Positions 41,041 through 49,551 of a stretch of 64,000 nucleotides of DNA are shown here, one piece after another (the first letter of the stretch is position 1; each line of letters begins with the position of its first letter). The position numbers were made by a program, and so were the translations under genes. The notes beneath the pieces were generated by a model, which was given only the letters and a program-made list of their open reading frames with translations, ran no database searches and was not told the DNA's origin. The DNA is from Dehalococcoidia bacterium (GTDB lineage: Bacteria; Chloroflexota; Dehalococcoidia; Tepidiformales; Tepidiformaceae), in contig JADZEI010000018.1 of assembly GCA_020850615.1 (NCBI GenBank), positions 62,001 to 126,000 on the forward strand, read 5' to 3'.

Positions 41041-41060
41041 GAGCGAACGGTCATTCGCTC
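41041..41060. promoter_or_regulatory. Predicted TetR operator, copy 4 (divergent region)
   Basis: gagcgaacggtcattcgctc has 9-bp arms with one mismatch around GT. Its core gcgaacggtcattcgc (41043-41058) matches operator copy 1 at all but one position of the 14-bp palindrome. It lies between the divergent 3-hydroxyacyl-CoA dehydrogenase and the hot-dog/CoA-transferase operon. Confidence 0.65.
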
Positions 41061-41121
41061 AGCGCGCCGCGCGGCCACGCCGGGCCCGGTGCTATGCTTC
41101 CGCCCACAACAGGAGCTGGAC

Positions 41122-41580
41122 GTGACCGAAGAAGCACAGAGCCTCATCACGGACGAACACCGCGCCACCATCGGCCGGCGCAGTGCCGGCCACCACGCGA
41201 CGGTGCACGAAAAGGACGCCCGCCGCATGCGCGACATCCTCGGCGACACCGACCCCCGCTGGGCCGACGGCACCGGCATGGCGCCGCCCTACATCGTCGC
41301 CGGCCTCGCCGGCCGCCGCCCGGACATGCCGCGCATCCTCCCCGGCGGCCTGCTCACCACCCAGGAGTGGAAGTTCACCCGCGCCTTCCGCATCGGCGAG
41401 AAGCTCTCCGGCTACAACGAGATCGTCGACATCCGCGAGCGGCTCGGCGGGCGCTACGGGCACAGCGTCCTCGTGACCACCGCTACCTACTGGTACGACG
41501 CCAACGAGGACCTGGTCGCGAGCATCTTCGCCACCTACACCCAGTTCGACCCGAAGGGCGCGAAGAAGGACGAGGAATGA
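41122..41580 (+). CDS. MaoC-like hot-dog domain protein (N-terminal type)
   Basis: This 152-aa protein has a hot-dog fold pattern of FAS1/MaoC N-terminal domains: MAPPYIVAGLAGRRPDMPRI, EWKFTRAFRIGEKLSGYNEI and SVLVTTATYWYDANEDLVAS. The hydratase residues are not visible, so it is probably the structural half of a two-chain hydratase with the next gene. The GTG start at 41122 follows AGGAGCTGG; no ATG fits. The stop overlaps the next start by 4 bp (ATGA). It is the first gene of an operon running to 44972 and facing a TetR-type operator. Confidence 0.72.
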   Translation: MTEEAQSLITDEHRATIGRRSAGHHATVHEKDARRMRDILGDTDPRWADGTGMAPPYIVAGLAGRRPDMPRILPGGLLTTQEWKFTRAFRIGEKLSGYNEIVDIRERLGGRYGHSVLVTTATYWYDANEDLVASIFATYTQFDPKGAKKDEE

Positions 41581-42002
41581 GCCAGAAGTACTTCGAGGAC
41601 GTCTCCGTCGACGACGAGATCGCGCCGCTCGAGCGCACGCCGACCGCCGAGATGGCCGTCGACTTCTTCGGCCGCGACAACCCGTTCAATCCCGCATTCG
41701 CCGACGCCGAGGCGGGCAAGCGGCTCGGTCTCGGGGGCGCGCTCGTCCCCGGCATGATGAAGATCGCCTGGATGACGCAGTACGTCTCCGACTGGGCCGG
41801 GCCCGAATGCTTCGTCAAGAGCGTGCGTGTCGCCTACCGCCGCCCCGACCTCGCAGGCAAGCCGCTCGTGCTCTCCGGGCGCGTCGTCGACAAGCGGGAG
41901 GAGGACGGCGAGCCCATCGCGGAGCTCGAAGTCGTCACCATCGCTGATGGCCAGCCCTCCGTGCGCGGGAACGTGGTCCTGCGGATGCCGTCGCGCGGTT
42001 AG
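41577..42002 (+). CDS. MaoC-like hot-dog domain protein (C-terminal type)
   Basis: This 141-aa hot-dog protein reads FFGRDNPFNPAFADAEAGKR and LGGALVPGMM. It corresponds to the R-specific hydratase motif D-x-N-P-x-H-x-D and HGMM, but the catalytic His is Asn and the second His is Pro. It is co-translated with the preceding hot-dog gene. A heteromeric hydratase or thioesterase acting on CoA esters made by the downstream CoA-transferases is plausible, but the altered motif leaves activity open. Confidence 0.7.
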   Translation: MSQKYFEDVSVDDEIAPLERTPTAEMAVDFFGRDNPFNPAFADAEAGKRLGLGGALVPGMMKIAWMTQYVSDWAGPECFVKSVRVAYRRPDLAGKPLVLSGRVVDKREEDGEPIAELEVVTIADGQPSVRGNVVLRMPSRG

Positions 42003-42067
42003 CGCACGATTGATCGATTCGATAACGCGGGTTTGTGCGACACCGCCACACCCGTAGAATCCGCGGC

Positions 42068-43261
42068 ATGTCCCAGCCACTCTCCGGGTTGCGCGTGCTC
42101 GAAATCGGCACGTTCGTGTCGGCGCCGTTCTGCGGCAAGCTCTTCGCCGGGTACGGCGCCGAGGTCATCAAGGTCGAACCGCCGGGCGGCGACATCGCCC
42201 GGCACCACGGCCCCTTCCGCCACGGCAAGCCGGACCCGGAGACCAGCGCCCTCTTCCTCTACCTGAACACGGGCAAGAAGTCGGTCGAGCTCGACCTCCG
42301 CACCCCCGCCGGGCTCGATGCCTTCCTCCAGCTTGCCGCCACCGCGGATGTCGTGATCGACAACTTCCGCCCGTCGGACATGCGGGCGCTGGGCCTCACC
42401 TACGAACGGCTGCGCGAGGTGAACCCGCGCCTCACCCTGGTGTCGATCACCGCCTTCGGCCAGGACGGCCCCTACGCGGACTACCGCGCGAACAACCTCG
42501 TCGCCTTCGCCATGGGCGGCCAGATGTTCATCACCGGGACGGTCGAGGACGGCCCCGTGAAGAACGGCGGCTACCAGGCGGACTACCAGGGCGGGCTGAA
42601 TGCGTTCTCCGCCGCGAGCGTCGCCATCCTCGCGGCCGAACGCGACGGTATCGGCCAGCACGTCGACATCTCGGTGCAGCAGTGCATGGCCCCGATCCTC
42701 GAGGCCGCGATCCCGTACTACAGCTACATGGGCCAGTGGCTCGGGCTCCGGCGCGGCAACCACATGGCCAGCTACATCGGCATCTACCCCTGCATCGATG
42801 GACACGTCGGCGTCCACGTCATGGCCCGGAACTGGGACCCGTTCCTCGACTGCATCGAACGCCCCGACCTGCGCGACGACCCCCGCTTCGTCACCCAGGT
42901 CGAGCGCACGCTGAACAACGACGACCTGCTGGCCGAGCTCTACGGCTGGGCCGCCACCGTGAAGAAGCGCGAAATCTACGAACGCGCCGGCCGGATGCGC
43001 GCTCCCATCGCTTTCGTGCACACGATGGCCGACATCATCGAGAGCCCCCAGCTCAACGCCCGCGGCTTCCTCCAGCGCATCGACCACCCCGTCGCCGGCG
43101 AGGCGGTGTACGTCGGCCCGCCGTGGTGGATGGGCCCGGACGCGTGGTCCGCCGGCCGCGCGCCGCTGCTCGGCGAGCACACGGACGCGGTGTTGCGCGA
43201 CCTGGCCGGCCTTTCGGATGCTGACATGCGGCGCCTGCGCGGCGCGGAGGTGACGGCATGA
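42068..43261 (+). CDS. Family III CoA-transferase (CaiB/BaiF)
   Basis: This 397-aa CoA-transferase starts LSGLRVLEIGTFVSAPFCGK, with GAEVIKVEPPGGD and NTGKKSVELDLRTP. The catalytic Asp172 is in GGYQADYQGG. It activates an unknown carboxylic acid by transferring CoA. It is translationally linked (ATGA) to the small unknown gene at 43258, which in turn is linked to another CoA-transferase at 43731. Both transferases here have the catalytic Asp, unlike the pairs in modules A and B. Confidence 0.85.
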   Translation: MSQPLSGLRVLEIGTFVSAPFCGKLFAGYGAEVIKVEPPGGDIARHHGPFRHGKPDPETSALFLYLNTGKKSVELDLRTPAGLDAFLQLAATADVVIDNFRPSDMRALGLTYERLREVNPRLTLVSITAFGQDGPYADYRANNLVAFAMGGQMFITGTVEDGPVKNGGYQADYQGGLNAFSAASVAILAAERDGIGQHVDISVQQCMAPILEAAIPYYSYMGQWLGLRRGNHMASYIGIYPCIDGHVGVHVMARNWDPFLDCIERPDLRDDPRFVTQVERTLNNDDLLAELYGWAATVKKREIYERAGRMRAPIAFVHTMADIIESPQLNARGFLQRIDHPVAGEAVYVGPPWWMGPDAWSAGRAPLLGEHTDAVLRDLAGLSDADMRRLRGAEVTA

Positions 43262-43734
43262 ACCGGGAGGATGTGGCCCGCGCGGCCGCCTTTTTCGAAG
43301 CCAGCGACGACATCGAGCTGCTCCACCAGGTCGTCGAGGAGATCGCGCCACGGGCGAAGCGGATGGTGGCAGCCTACGTCAGCCGCGGCGAGGAGGACGC
43401 CATCCCCGGCCCCTCGGACCTGCGCCCGGCCCGCACGCCGGCAACCAAGGCCGAGGCGCTCAAGACGCTCAAGGCCGTGAGCGACTTCCCCCTGCTCCAG
43501 ATGCTCGCCCGCACCATCGGCCGGCGCATCGAGACCATCGAGATCACCGCCTCCGCGGAGTTCCCGGAAGGCGCGCGGGTCATCGTCCCGGCCGAGGGAC
43601 GCTACCCCCGGCGGGGCGCGGAGCTGGCCGGCGAGGTCGAGGCCACCGGGACATCGCTGCAGGTGCGGCTCGACAACGGCGAGACCTGGAACGGCCCGCC
43701 CAGCCTCGCCCGCCTCGAAGGGGGTGCGCCATGA
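43258..43734 (+). CDS. Unrecognised small protein between two CoA-transferases
   Basis: I do not recognise this 158-aa protein. The N-terminal 100 residues look helical (ARAAAFFEASDDIELLHQVV, then KAEALKTLKAVSDFPLLQML). The last 50 residues resemble a small beta-barrel (GARVIVPAEGRYPRRGAELA, then EATGTSLQVRLDNGETWNGP). No signal peptide or membrane helix. Its ATGA overlaps on both sides place it in a strict three-gene unit with the CoA-transferases, so a role as accessory subunit is likely. Confidence 0.65.
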   Translation: MNREDVARAAAFFEASDDIELLHQVVEEIAPRAKRMVAAYVSRGEEDAIPGPSDLRPARTPATKAEALKTLKAVSDFPLLQMLARTIGRRIETIEITASAEFPEGARVIVPAEGRYPRRGAELAGEVEATGTSLQVRLDNGETWNGPPSLARLEGGAP

Positions 43735-44972
43735 CGCCACCGCTGGCCGGAACGCGAGTCATCGACCTGACCATGGTCTGGGCGGGCCCCTTCGGCACGC
43801 GCGGCCTCGGCGACTTCGGCGCCGAGGTCATCAAAGTCGAATCGCCAACCCAGTGGGACATGCTGCGCAGCCTCGGGCTCATCCCGCGCGAGATCGACCA
43901 CTGGTACGACATGTCCGCCTACTTCAACCACAACAACCGCAACAAGTACGGACTGGCGCTCGACCTGCGCCAGCCCGAAGGGCGCGACGTGCTCCTGAAG
44001 CTCGCCGCCGTCAGCGACGTCATCATCGAGAACTACCGCTCGGACGTGATGGAGAACCTTGGCCTTGGCTACGAGGAGCTGAAGGCGGTGAACCCGCGCA
44101 TCGTTTACGTCTCCATGCCCGGCCACGGCAAGACTGGCCCGGAGGCGCAGTACATCGCCTATGGCTCGAACGTGGAGCAGCTCGCCGGGCTGGTCAGCGT
44201 CTCCGGCTACGAAGGCGGCGAGCCGCTCAAGACAGGGTTCAGCTACGGCGACCCGATGGCCGGCACGGCCCTCATCGGCGCCGTCGCCATGGCCCTGCGC
44301 CACCGCAACCGCACCGGCGAGGGGTCGTACGTCGAGCTCGCCCAGCGCGAGAACCTGGGCATGTTCGTCGGCGAATTCGTCGTCGACTACAGCATGAACG
44401 GCGAGCTCCGCCAGCCCATCGGCAACCGCCACCCCCACGTCGCGCCGCACAACCGCTACCCCAGCGGCGGCGACGACCGCTGGGTCGTCCTCGCCTGCGA
44501 AGACGACGCGCAGTTTGCGGGCCTCTGCAACGCCATGCAGCGGCCCGACCTGCTCTCGGACCCGCGCTTCACGACCAACGCCCTGCGCAAGGCGAACGAA
44601 GAGGAGCTCGACGCGATCATCGCCGAATGGACTACCGCCCGCGGCCACTACGAGGCCATGCACGTGCTCCAGCGGTTCGGCGTGGCCGCCGGCGCCGTCC
44701 TGACCACGCCCGAAGTGATGTCCGACCCGCAGCTGCGCTCGCGCGGCGCCTGGGTGTCGCACACGCACCCCTACGCCGGCACGTGGGAGGTCGAGGCACC
44801 AGTCTGGAAGCTGCCGCGCACGCCCTCGCATGTGCGCATGCCCGCGCCCGCGTTCGGCCAGCACAACAGCTACGTCCTCCGCGACCTGCTCGGCCTCGAT
44901 GAGGGCGCGATCGCGTCGCTCTACGCCACCGGCGTCACCTCCGACATCCCGGACACCAGCCTGCACCAGTAG
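43731..44972 (+). CDS. Family III CoA-transferase (CaiB/BaiF)
   Basis: This 413-aa CoA-transferase reads LAGTRVIDLTMVWAGPFGTR, GAEVIKVESPTQWD and NRNKYGLALDLRQPEG. The catalytic Asp174 is in FSYGDPMAG. It is the last gene of the hot-dog/CoA-transferase operon and overlaps the small unknown protein by 4 bp. Its DLTMVWAGPFGTR start resembles crotonobetainyl/2-methylcitraconyl-type transferases, but no substrate can be assigned from sequence alone. Confidence 0.85.
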   Translation: MTPPLAGTRVIDLTMVWAGPFGTRGLGDFGAEVIKVESPTQWDMLRSLGLIPREIDHWYDMSAYFNHNNRNKYGLALDLRQPEGRDVLLKLAAVSDVIIENYRSDVMENLGLGYEELKAVNPRIVYVSMPGHGKTGPEAQYIAYGSNVEQLAGLVSVSGYEGGEPLKTGFSYGDPMAGTALIGAVAMALRHRNRTGEGSYVELAQRENLGMFVGEFVVDYSMNGELRQPIGNRHPHVAPHNRYPSGGDDRWVVLACEDDAQFAGLCNAMQRPDLLSDPRFTTNALRKANEEELDAIIAEWTTARGHYEAMHVLQRFGVAAGAVLTTPEVMSDPQLRSRGAWVSHTHPYAGTWEVEAPVWKLPRTPSHVRMPAPAFGQHNSYVLRDLLGLDEGAIASLYATGVTSDIPDTSLHQ

Positions 44973-44994
44973 GCCCGGTGGTAGGATGGAGCGG

Positions 44995-45159
44995 ATGACG
45001 ACGATCCAGATCGAGCTCGATGACGACCTCCTCGCGCGCGTAGACGAGTGCGCCGCGCGCGGGATGACGGGGCGCTACTCAGAAGCGCTTTCGTCGTCCA
45101 GGCTCATCGCCCCATGGAAGACCGCGACGATTCGGACAACGTCGGGTTCGACCAGGTAG
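44995..45159 (+). pseudogene. Truncated ribbon-helix-helix antitoxin remnant
   Basis: The frame from ATG 44995 (or 44986) begins MTTIQIELDDDLLARVDECA, a convincing ribbon-helix-helix N terminus of a type II antitoxin, followed by GMTGRYSEAL. After about residue 32 it runs into sequence antisense to the RelE/ParE-like toxin and has no further antitoxin character before the stop at 45159. It is most simply the broken end of an antitoxin gene, cut by the neighbouring toxin-antitoxin unit. Confidence 0.5.
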
Positions 45160-45356
45160 AGGATTCGGTAGGAGCCGGCCACGACTTCGCGGAAACCCTC
45201 GAGCTGGAACTCGTCCACCACTCGACCGGAGAAGGGGAATCGGCGCAACCGCCCCGCCGCCGACCGTATACGACGATGGGCCGCACGCGGGTCGCCGCGA
45301 AAGCGCAGGAGCCAGTCGGAGATCCGCTCCACATCCTCGCGGCTGCCCTCGGCCAC
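45075..45356 (-). CDS. RelE/ParE-family toxin
   Basis: This 93-aa protein has the compact RelE/ParE fold: SDWLLRFRGDPRAAHRRIRS, LRRFPFSGRVVDEFQLEGFR and YRILYLVEPDVVRIVAVFHG, the last strand being typical of this toxin family. Members either cleave ribosome-bound mRNA or poison gyrase. The GTG start at 45356 immediately follows the antitoxin stop. Its 3' end overlaps the antitoxin remnant on the other strand by 85 bases. Confidence 0.78.
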   Translation of the reverse strand: MAEGSREDVERISDWLLRFRGDPRAAHRRIRSAAGRLRRFPFSGRVVDEFQLEGFREVVAGSYRILYLVEPDVVRIVAVFHGAMSLDDESASE

Positions 45357-45548
45357 TCAATCCTCACCGGTCAGGCCGAAGTGCGCCCAGAACTCCTCGT
45401 CGGTGTAGACCCGCCCTTCGCGAATGTCCTTGAGCCCCTGTTCGATCCGGGATCGGATATAGAGCCGGCGCAGCAGGTCGTCCCAGCTTATTTCGTCGGG
45501 CAGCTGGTCGACGATCTCGCGAATCTGGTCTTTCGTTACGACAGTCAC
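45357..45548 (-). CDS. Antitoxin of the RelE/ParE toxin
   Basis: This 63-aa protein (VVTKDQIREIVDQLPDEISW, then LYIRSRIEQGLKDIREGRVY and TDEEFWAHFGL) is of the small helical antitoxin kind often found before RelE/ParE toxins. The start is taken as GTG at 45548 behind GGGGGAG; the open frame further upstream shows no family character. It abuts the toxin gene with no gap, so both are on one transcript and the antitoxin probably represses it. Confidence 0.74.
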   Translation of the reverse strand: MTVVTKDQIREIVDQLPDEISWDDLLRRLYIRSRIEQGLKDIREGRVYTDEEFWAHFGLTGED

Positions 45549-45591
45549 GGATTGCTCCCCCGGCGGCCGGCCGGTTCGGCCAGTATACCCG

Positions 45592-45771
45592 TTAGAGACC
45601 CAACCTCTGGCGAACCTCAGCGGTCGTGTAGGACCGCCCCTCGCGGAGCTCGGCAAGGCTCTTTTCGACGATGATCCGTTCGTAGACCTTCTGGAAGAGG
45701 TCGTCCCAGGTGGCGCCGTCCGGGAGGTTGTGGACGAGCTTCAACGCGTCTTCTTTGATGCCGGTTGCCAT
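45592..45771 (-). CDS. Orphan antitoxin-like small protein
   Basis: This 59-aa frame reads MATGIKEDALKLVHNLPDGA, then TWDDLFQKVYERIIVEKSLA and ELREGRSYTTAEVRQRLGL. It is a paralogue of the antitoxin at 45357: LP-D-x-x-x-W-D-D-L, the glutamate-rich helix, EGR-Y-T and the GL end line up. No toxin gene follows it, so it may be an orphan that protects against a toxin elsewhere, or the remainder of a duplicated module. Confidence 0.62.
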   Translation of the reverse strand: MATGIKEDALKLVHNLPDGATWDDLFQKVYERIIVEKSLAELREGRSYTTAEVRQRLGL

Positions 45772-45804
45772 GGAGCCCCCACCCTCGAAGTTGTCCCTTC
45801 CAGT

Positions 45805-47268
45805 CTACGCCACGCCGTAGCGCAGCATTCGCCCGCTGCCCACGCCGGTGTGCCGCCCCGCCTCCAGCGCCACCTCGCCGTTGACCAGCACCATGGCGAT
45901 GCCCTCGGGCTCCTGCTGCGGGTCCTCGTACGTTGCCGTGTCGCGGACCATGGCGGGGTCGAACAGGACGAGGTCGGCATAGTAGCCCTCCCGCACCAGC
46001 CCGCGGCCGGCCAGTCCGAAGCGCTCGCAGGGCAGGCTCGTCATGCGGCGCACGGCCTCTTCGAGCGACAGCACGCCGCGCTCCCTGACGTACTCGCCGA
46101 GCACGCGCGGCATGGTCCCGTAGAGCCGCGGGTGCGGCCGCCCGCGCAGGTCCGGTATCCCGTCGGACCCGATCATCATCTGGGGATGGCGGAGGTTCGT
46201 CTCGATGTCCTTCTCGTCGATGATGAAGTGGATGCAGAGGACCTCCTTCCCGCGCGGTGAGGTGAGCACCTGGCGCACGGCCTCGTCGAGCGACCAGCCC
46301 AGCTCCTCGGCGATCGCCGGGAGCATCCGGCCCTCCCACTCCGTGTGGTCCGGGCATGTGGCGAGCATGACGTTCGCAGCCCAGGCGGTGTCGATCCGGT
46401 CCAGGTTCACGTACTGCCACATGGGCCCACTCCCGGCGGTGTACGGGTAGACGTCGAGGGTCACGTCCTGGCCCGCGGCAGCTGCCCGATCGATCAGCGC
46501 CAGCGACTCGCCCACCTTGCCCCAGTTCCGTGGGCCCGCGGCCTTGTGGTGCGAGATGTGCACCTTGCAGCCCGACTCGCGGCCGATCAGCAGCGCCTCC
46601 TCGACCGCCTCGAGCAGCTTGTCGGCCTCGTTCCGCAAATGGGTCGCGTAGATGCCGCCGCGGACGCCGGCTTCGCGCGCCAGGGCGACGATCTCGTCCG
46701 TCTCCGCGAAGCGCCCGGGCTGGTAGATGAGGCCCGTCGAGAAGCCCACGGCGCCCTGCTCCATCGCTCGCGCGACGTCCGCGCGCATCCGGGCCAGCTC
46801 GGCGGCGGCCGGCGCGCGGTCTTCGTACCCCATCGCCAGCCCGCGGACCCGGTTGTGCCCGACCAGCATCGCGTTGTTGATCGCGGGGCGCTGCGCCATG
46901 CAGGCGGCGAAGTAGCCGTCCAAATCGGTCCACTCGGCCGCACCGCCCGCGATATCGTTCGGGAACGTCCGGCCCGGGTCGTTGGGGATGGCGCTCGACC
47001 CGCAGTTGCCGCTGATCTCGCTGGTCACGCCCTGGGCGAGCTTGAACTGCATCCCCGGGTAGCGGACGAACGCCCCGTCGTCGTGCGAGTGCACGTCCAC
47101 GAAGCCGGGCGAGAGGACCATGCCCCGCCCGTCGACTTCGCGGCGCCCGCCGGGCGCTTCGCCCACGGCGACGATGCGCCGGCCTTCGACGGCAACATCG
47201 GCCGCGAAGGCCGGCGACCCGGAGCCATCGATGACGCGGACGTTGCGGAACGTGATATCGGCGGGCAT
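45805..47268 (-). CDS. N-acyl-D-amino-acid deacylase / dihydroorotase-like amidohydrolase
   Basis: This 487-aa amidohydrolase-superfamily enzyme has the metal motif FVDVHSHDDGAF, GNCGSSAIPND, the zinc-ligand region CKVHISHHKAAG, and the catalytic Asp in MMIGSDGIPDL. The Cys in GNCG is characteristic of D-aminoacylases. It likely hydrolyses an N-acyl amino acid or cyclic amide. I prefer ATG 47268, preceded by GGGGGTGG; a GTG at 47277 would lie within that ribosome site. It is divergent from the YyaL-type gene. Confidence 0.83.
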   Translation of the reverse strand: MPADITFRNVRVIDGSGSPAFAADVAVEGRRIVAVGEAPGGRREVDGRGMVLSPGFVDVHSHDDGAFVRYPGMQFKLAQGVTSEISGNCGSSAIPNDPGRTFPNDIAGGAAEWTDLDGYFAACMAQRPAINNAMLVGHNRVRGLAMGYEDRAPAAAELARMRADVARAMEQGAVGFSTGLIYQPGRFAETDEIVALAREAGVRGGIYATHLRNEADKLLEAVEEALLIGRESGCKVHISHHKAAGPRNWGKVGESLALIDRAAAAGQDVTLDVYPYTAGSGPMWQYVNLDRIDTAWAANVMLATCPDHTEWEGRMLPAIAEELGWSLDEAVRQVLTSPRGKEVLCIHFIIDEKDIETNLRHPQMMIGSDGIPDLRGRPHPRLYGTMPRVLGEYVRERGVLSLEEAVRRMTSLPCERFGLAGRGLVREGYYADLVLFDPAMVRDTATYEDPQQEPEGIAMVLVNGEVALEAGRHTGVGSGRMLRYGVA

Positions 47269-47418
47269 CGGCGCCACCCCCTGTGGTGCGCGGGAGCGTA
47301 GGTCGCCCGCCGCGGCGCGTCAAAGCCGGGGCCGCGGCCTTCTGTGGCACGGCGGGGAGCTGCTTTCGGGTTCGCACCCGGGCCGCTACGGTGGATCGAC
47401 CACCCGGAGGTGTCCCCC

Positions 47419-49479
47419 ATGCCCAATCGCCTCGCCAACGAGACCAGCCCCTACCTGCTCCAGCACGCGGACAACCCCGTGGACTGGTACCCCTGGGGCG
47501 ACGAGGCATTCGCCAGGGCGCGCGACGAGGACAAGCCGATCCTGCTCTCGGTCGGGTACAGCTCGTGCCACTGGTGCCACGTCATGGCCCATGAGTCGTT
47601 CGAGGACGAGGCGACCGCCGCGATGATGAACCGCTGGTTCGTGAACGTGAAGGTCGACCGCGAAGAGCGCCCCGACGTGGACGGCGTCTACATGACGGCG
47701 GTGCAGGCCATCACCGGCCAGGGCGGCTGGCCGATGACCGTGTTCATGACGCCGGACGGGCGGCCGTTCTATGCGGGCACGTACTTCCCGCCGAGCGACG
47801 GCCACGGCCGGCCCGGGTTCCCGCGCGTGCTCGAAGCGCTGCACGAGGCGTGGACGAACGAGCGCGCGCAGCTCCTCAGCTCCGCCGAGGGCATCACCGA
47901 GCACCTCCAGGCGCTGGCGAACCGCACCGGCGCCAGCGGGCCGGCGGACATCTCGCCCGAACGCACCCAGGCCGCACTCGAGACCTTCCGAAACGCGTTC
48001 GACGAGGAGTGGGGAGGCTTCGGGCACGCGCCGAAGTTCCCGGCGCCGGGAAACCTGGAGTTTCTGCTCGCCTACGCCGCCCGCGCGCCGGAGGACACAG
48101 CCGAGCCCTCGGCGGCGCAGATGGCGCTGCTGACGATGGTGCGGATGGCCTCCGGCGGCATGTACGACCAGCTCGGCGGCGGCTTCGCCCGCTACAGCGT
48201 GGACCGCTACTGGCTGGTGCCGCACTTCGAGAAGATGCTCTACGACAACGCCCAGCTGGCCCGGCTCTATATGCACGCCTACCAGCTCACCGGCGACGAG
48301 TACTACGAGCGCATCGCCCGCGAGACGCTTGCCTACCTCGAGCGGGAGATGCTGGATCCCGAAGGCGGCTTCTACAGCGCCCAGGATGCCGACAGCGAGG
48401 GCATCGAGGGCAAGTTCTTCGTCTGGCTCCCGTCCGAGGTGGTCGAGGTGCTGGGGGCGGAGGACGGCGCCATGTTCAACGCCTGGTTTGCGGTCACCGA
48501 GGAGGGGAACTTCCGCGACCCGCACCACCCCGAGTTCGGCACCAGGAACGTCCTGACGAGTTGGCAGCCGGCCGGGCGCGTCGCCGAGCAGTTCGGCATC
48601 ACCACCGCGGCGCTCGCCACGAAGATAGCGGACCTCCGCGCCCGCATGCTCGCGGAGCGCGAGAAGCGCGTGAAGCCGGGCCTCGACGACAAGGTACTCG
48701 TCTCCTGGAACGGGCTCGCGCTCGCCGCTTTCGCCGAGGCGTCGCGCGTGTTCGACGACCGGCACTACCGCGACGTGGCGCTCGCCAACGCGGCGTTCGT
48801 GCGGGCGCGCATGTGGCGCGACGGGCGCCTGCTCCACACCTACAAGGGCGGCGTCGCCCGCATCGACGGCATGATCGAGGACTACAGCTACTACGGCCTC
48901 GGGCTCGTCGAGCTCTACCGGGCGACGGGCGACCTGGCCCACCTCGAATGGGCGGCGGAGCTGCTCGGCGTCCTCCTCCGCGACTTTCGCGACCCGGCCG
49001 GCGGGTTCTTCGAAACGGGCGCCGGGGGCGAGCAACTCCTCCTGCGGCAGAAGTCGTACTTCGACGAGGCTACGCCCAGCGGCAACGGCGCGACCGCGCT
49101 GCTCGCGCTCTGGCTCGGGCGGTACTACGCGAAGCCGGAGTGGGAGCAGGTCGCGGCCGAGGTGCTCGGACAGGCGCAGGAGCTCATGCGCCAGGCACCC
49201 ACGGGGTTCGGCGCGCTCTGGCAGTGCCTCGAATTCCTGCTCGCGCCGCACCGCGAGGTCGCGATTATCGGCGACGACGCGGGCCGGCGCCCGTTCGAGC
49301 GCGTCGCCGGCATGACCTACCTGCCCTGGACGGCGGTCGCGTCGTCCTCGACGGGTACGGGGCTGCCGGTGTTCGAAGGGCGCGCGGCAACGGGCGAAAC
49401 GCTCGCCTACGTGTGCGAGGACATGGTCTGCGGGTTGCCCGCGCGGACGCCGGAGGAGCTGGCCGCGCAGCTGGGCTGA
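47419..49479 (+). CDS. Thioredoxin-fold YyaL/SSP411-family protein
   Basis: This 686-aa protein has an N-terminal thioredoxin-like domain starting [20 protein letters not shown] with the redox motif [14 protein letters not shown], and a long C-terminal six-hairpin glycosidase-like barrel (from about 200: [35 protein letters not shown]). The family (YyaL, spermatogenesis-associated protein 20) is widely conserved but its reaction is not established. CCGGAGGTG precedes the ATG at 47419. It appears monocistronic. Confidence 0.85.
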   Translation: MPNRLANETSPYLLQHADNPVDWYPWGDEAFARARDEDKPILLSVGYSSCHWCHVMAHESFEDEATAAMMNRWFVNVKVDREERPDVDGVYMTAVQAITGQGGWPMTVFMTPDGRPFYAGTYFPPSDGHGRPGFPRVLEALHEAWTNERAQLLSSAEGITEHLQALANRTGASGPADISPERTQAALETFRNAFDEEWGGFGHAPKFPAPGNLEFLLAYAARAPEDTAEPSAAQMALLTMVRMASGGMYDQLGGGFARYSVDRYWLVPHFEKMLYDNAQLARLYMHAYQLTGDEYYERIARETLAYLEREMLDPEGGFYSAQDADSEGIEGKFFVWLPSEVVEVLGAEDGAMFNAWFAVTEEGNFRDPHHPEFGTRNVLTSWQPAGRVAEQFGITTAALATKIADLRARMLAEREKRVKPGLDDKVLVSWNGLALAAFAEASRVFDDRHYRDVALANAAFVRARMWRDGRLLHTYKGGVARIDGMIEDYSYYGLGLVELYRATGDLAHLEWAAELLGVLLRDFRDPAGGFFETGAGGEQLLLRQKSYFDEATPSGNGATALLALWLGRYYAKPEWEQVAAEVLGQAQELMRQAPTGFGALWQCLEFLLAPHREVAIIGDDAGRRPFERVAGMTYLPWTAVASSSTGTGLPVFEGRAATGETLAYVCEDMVCGLPARTPEELAAQLG

Positions 49480-49551
49480 CGGCGCGGCGTGGTGCGCGCT
49501 GGGGCGGCGGAACGTAGGATTCGCTCACCCAACCCCACCGAGGTGTCGCAC

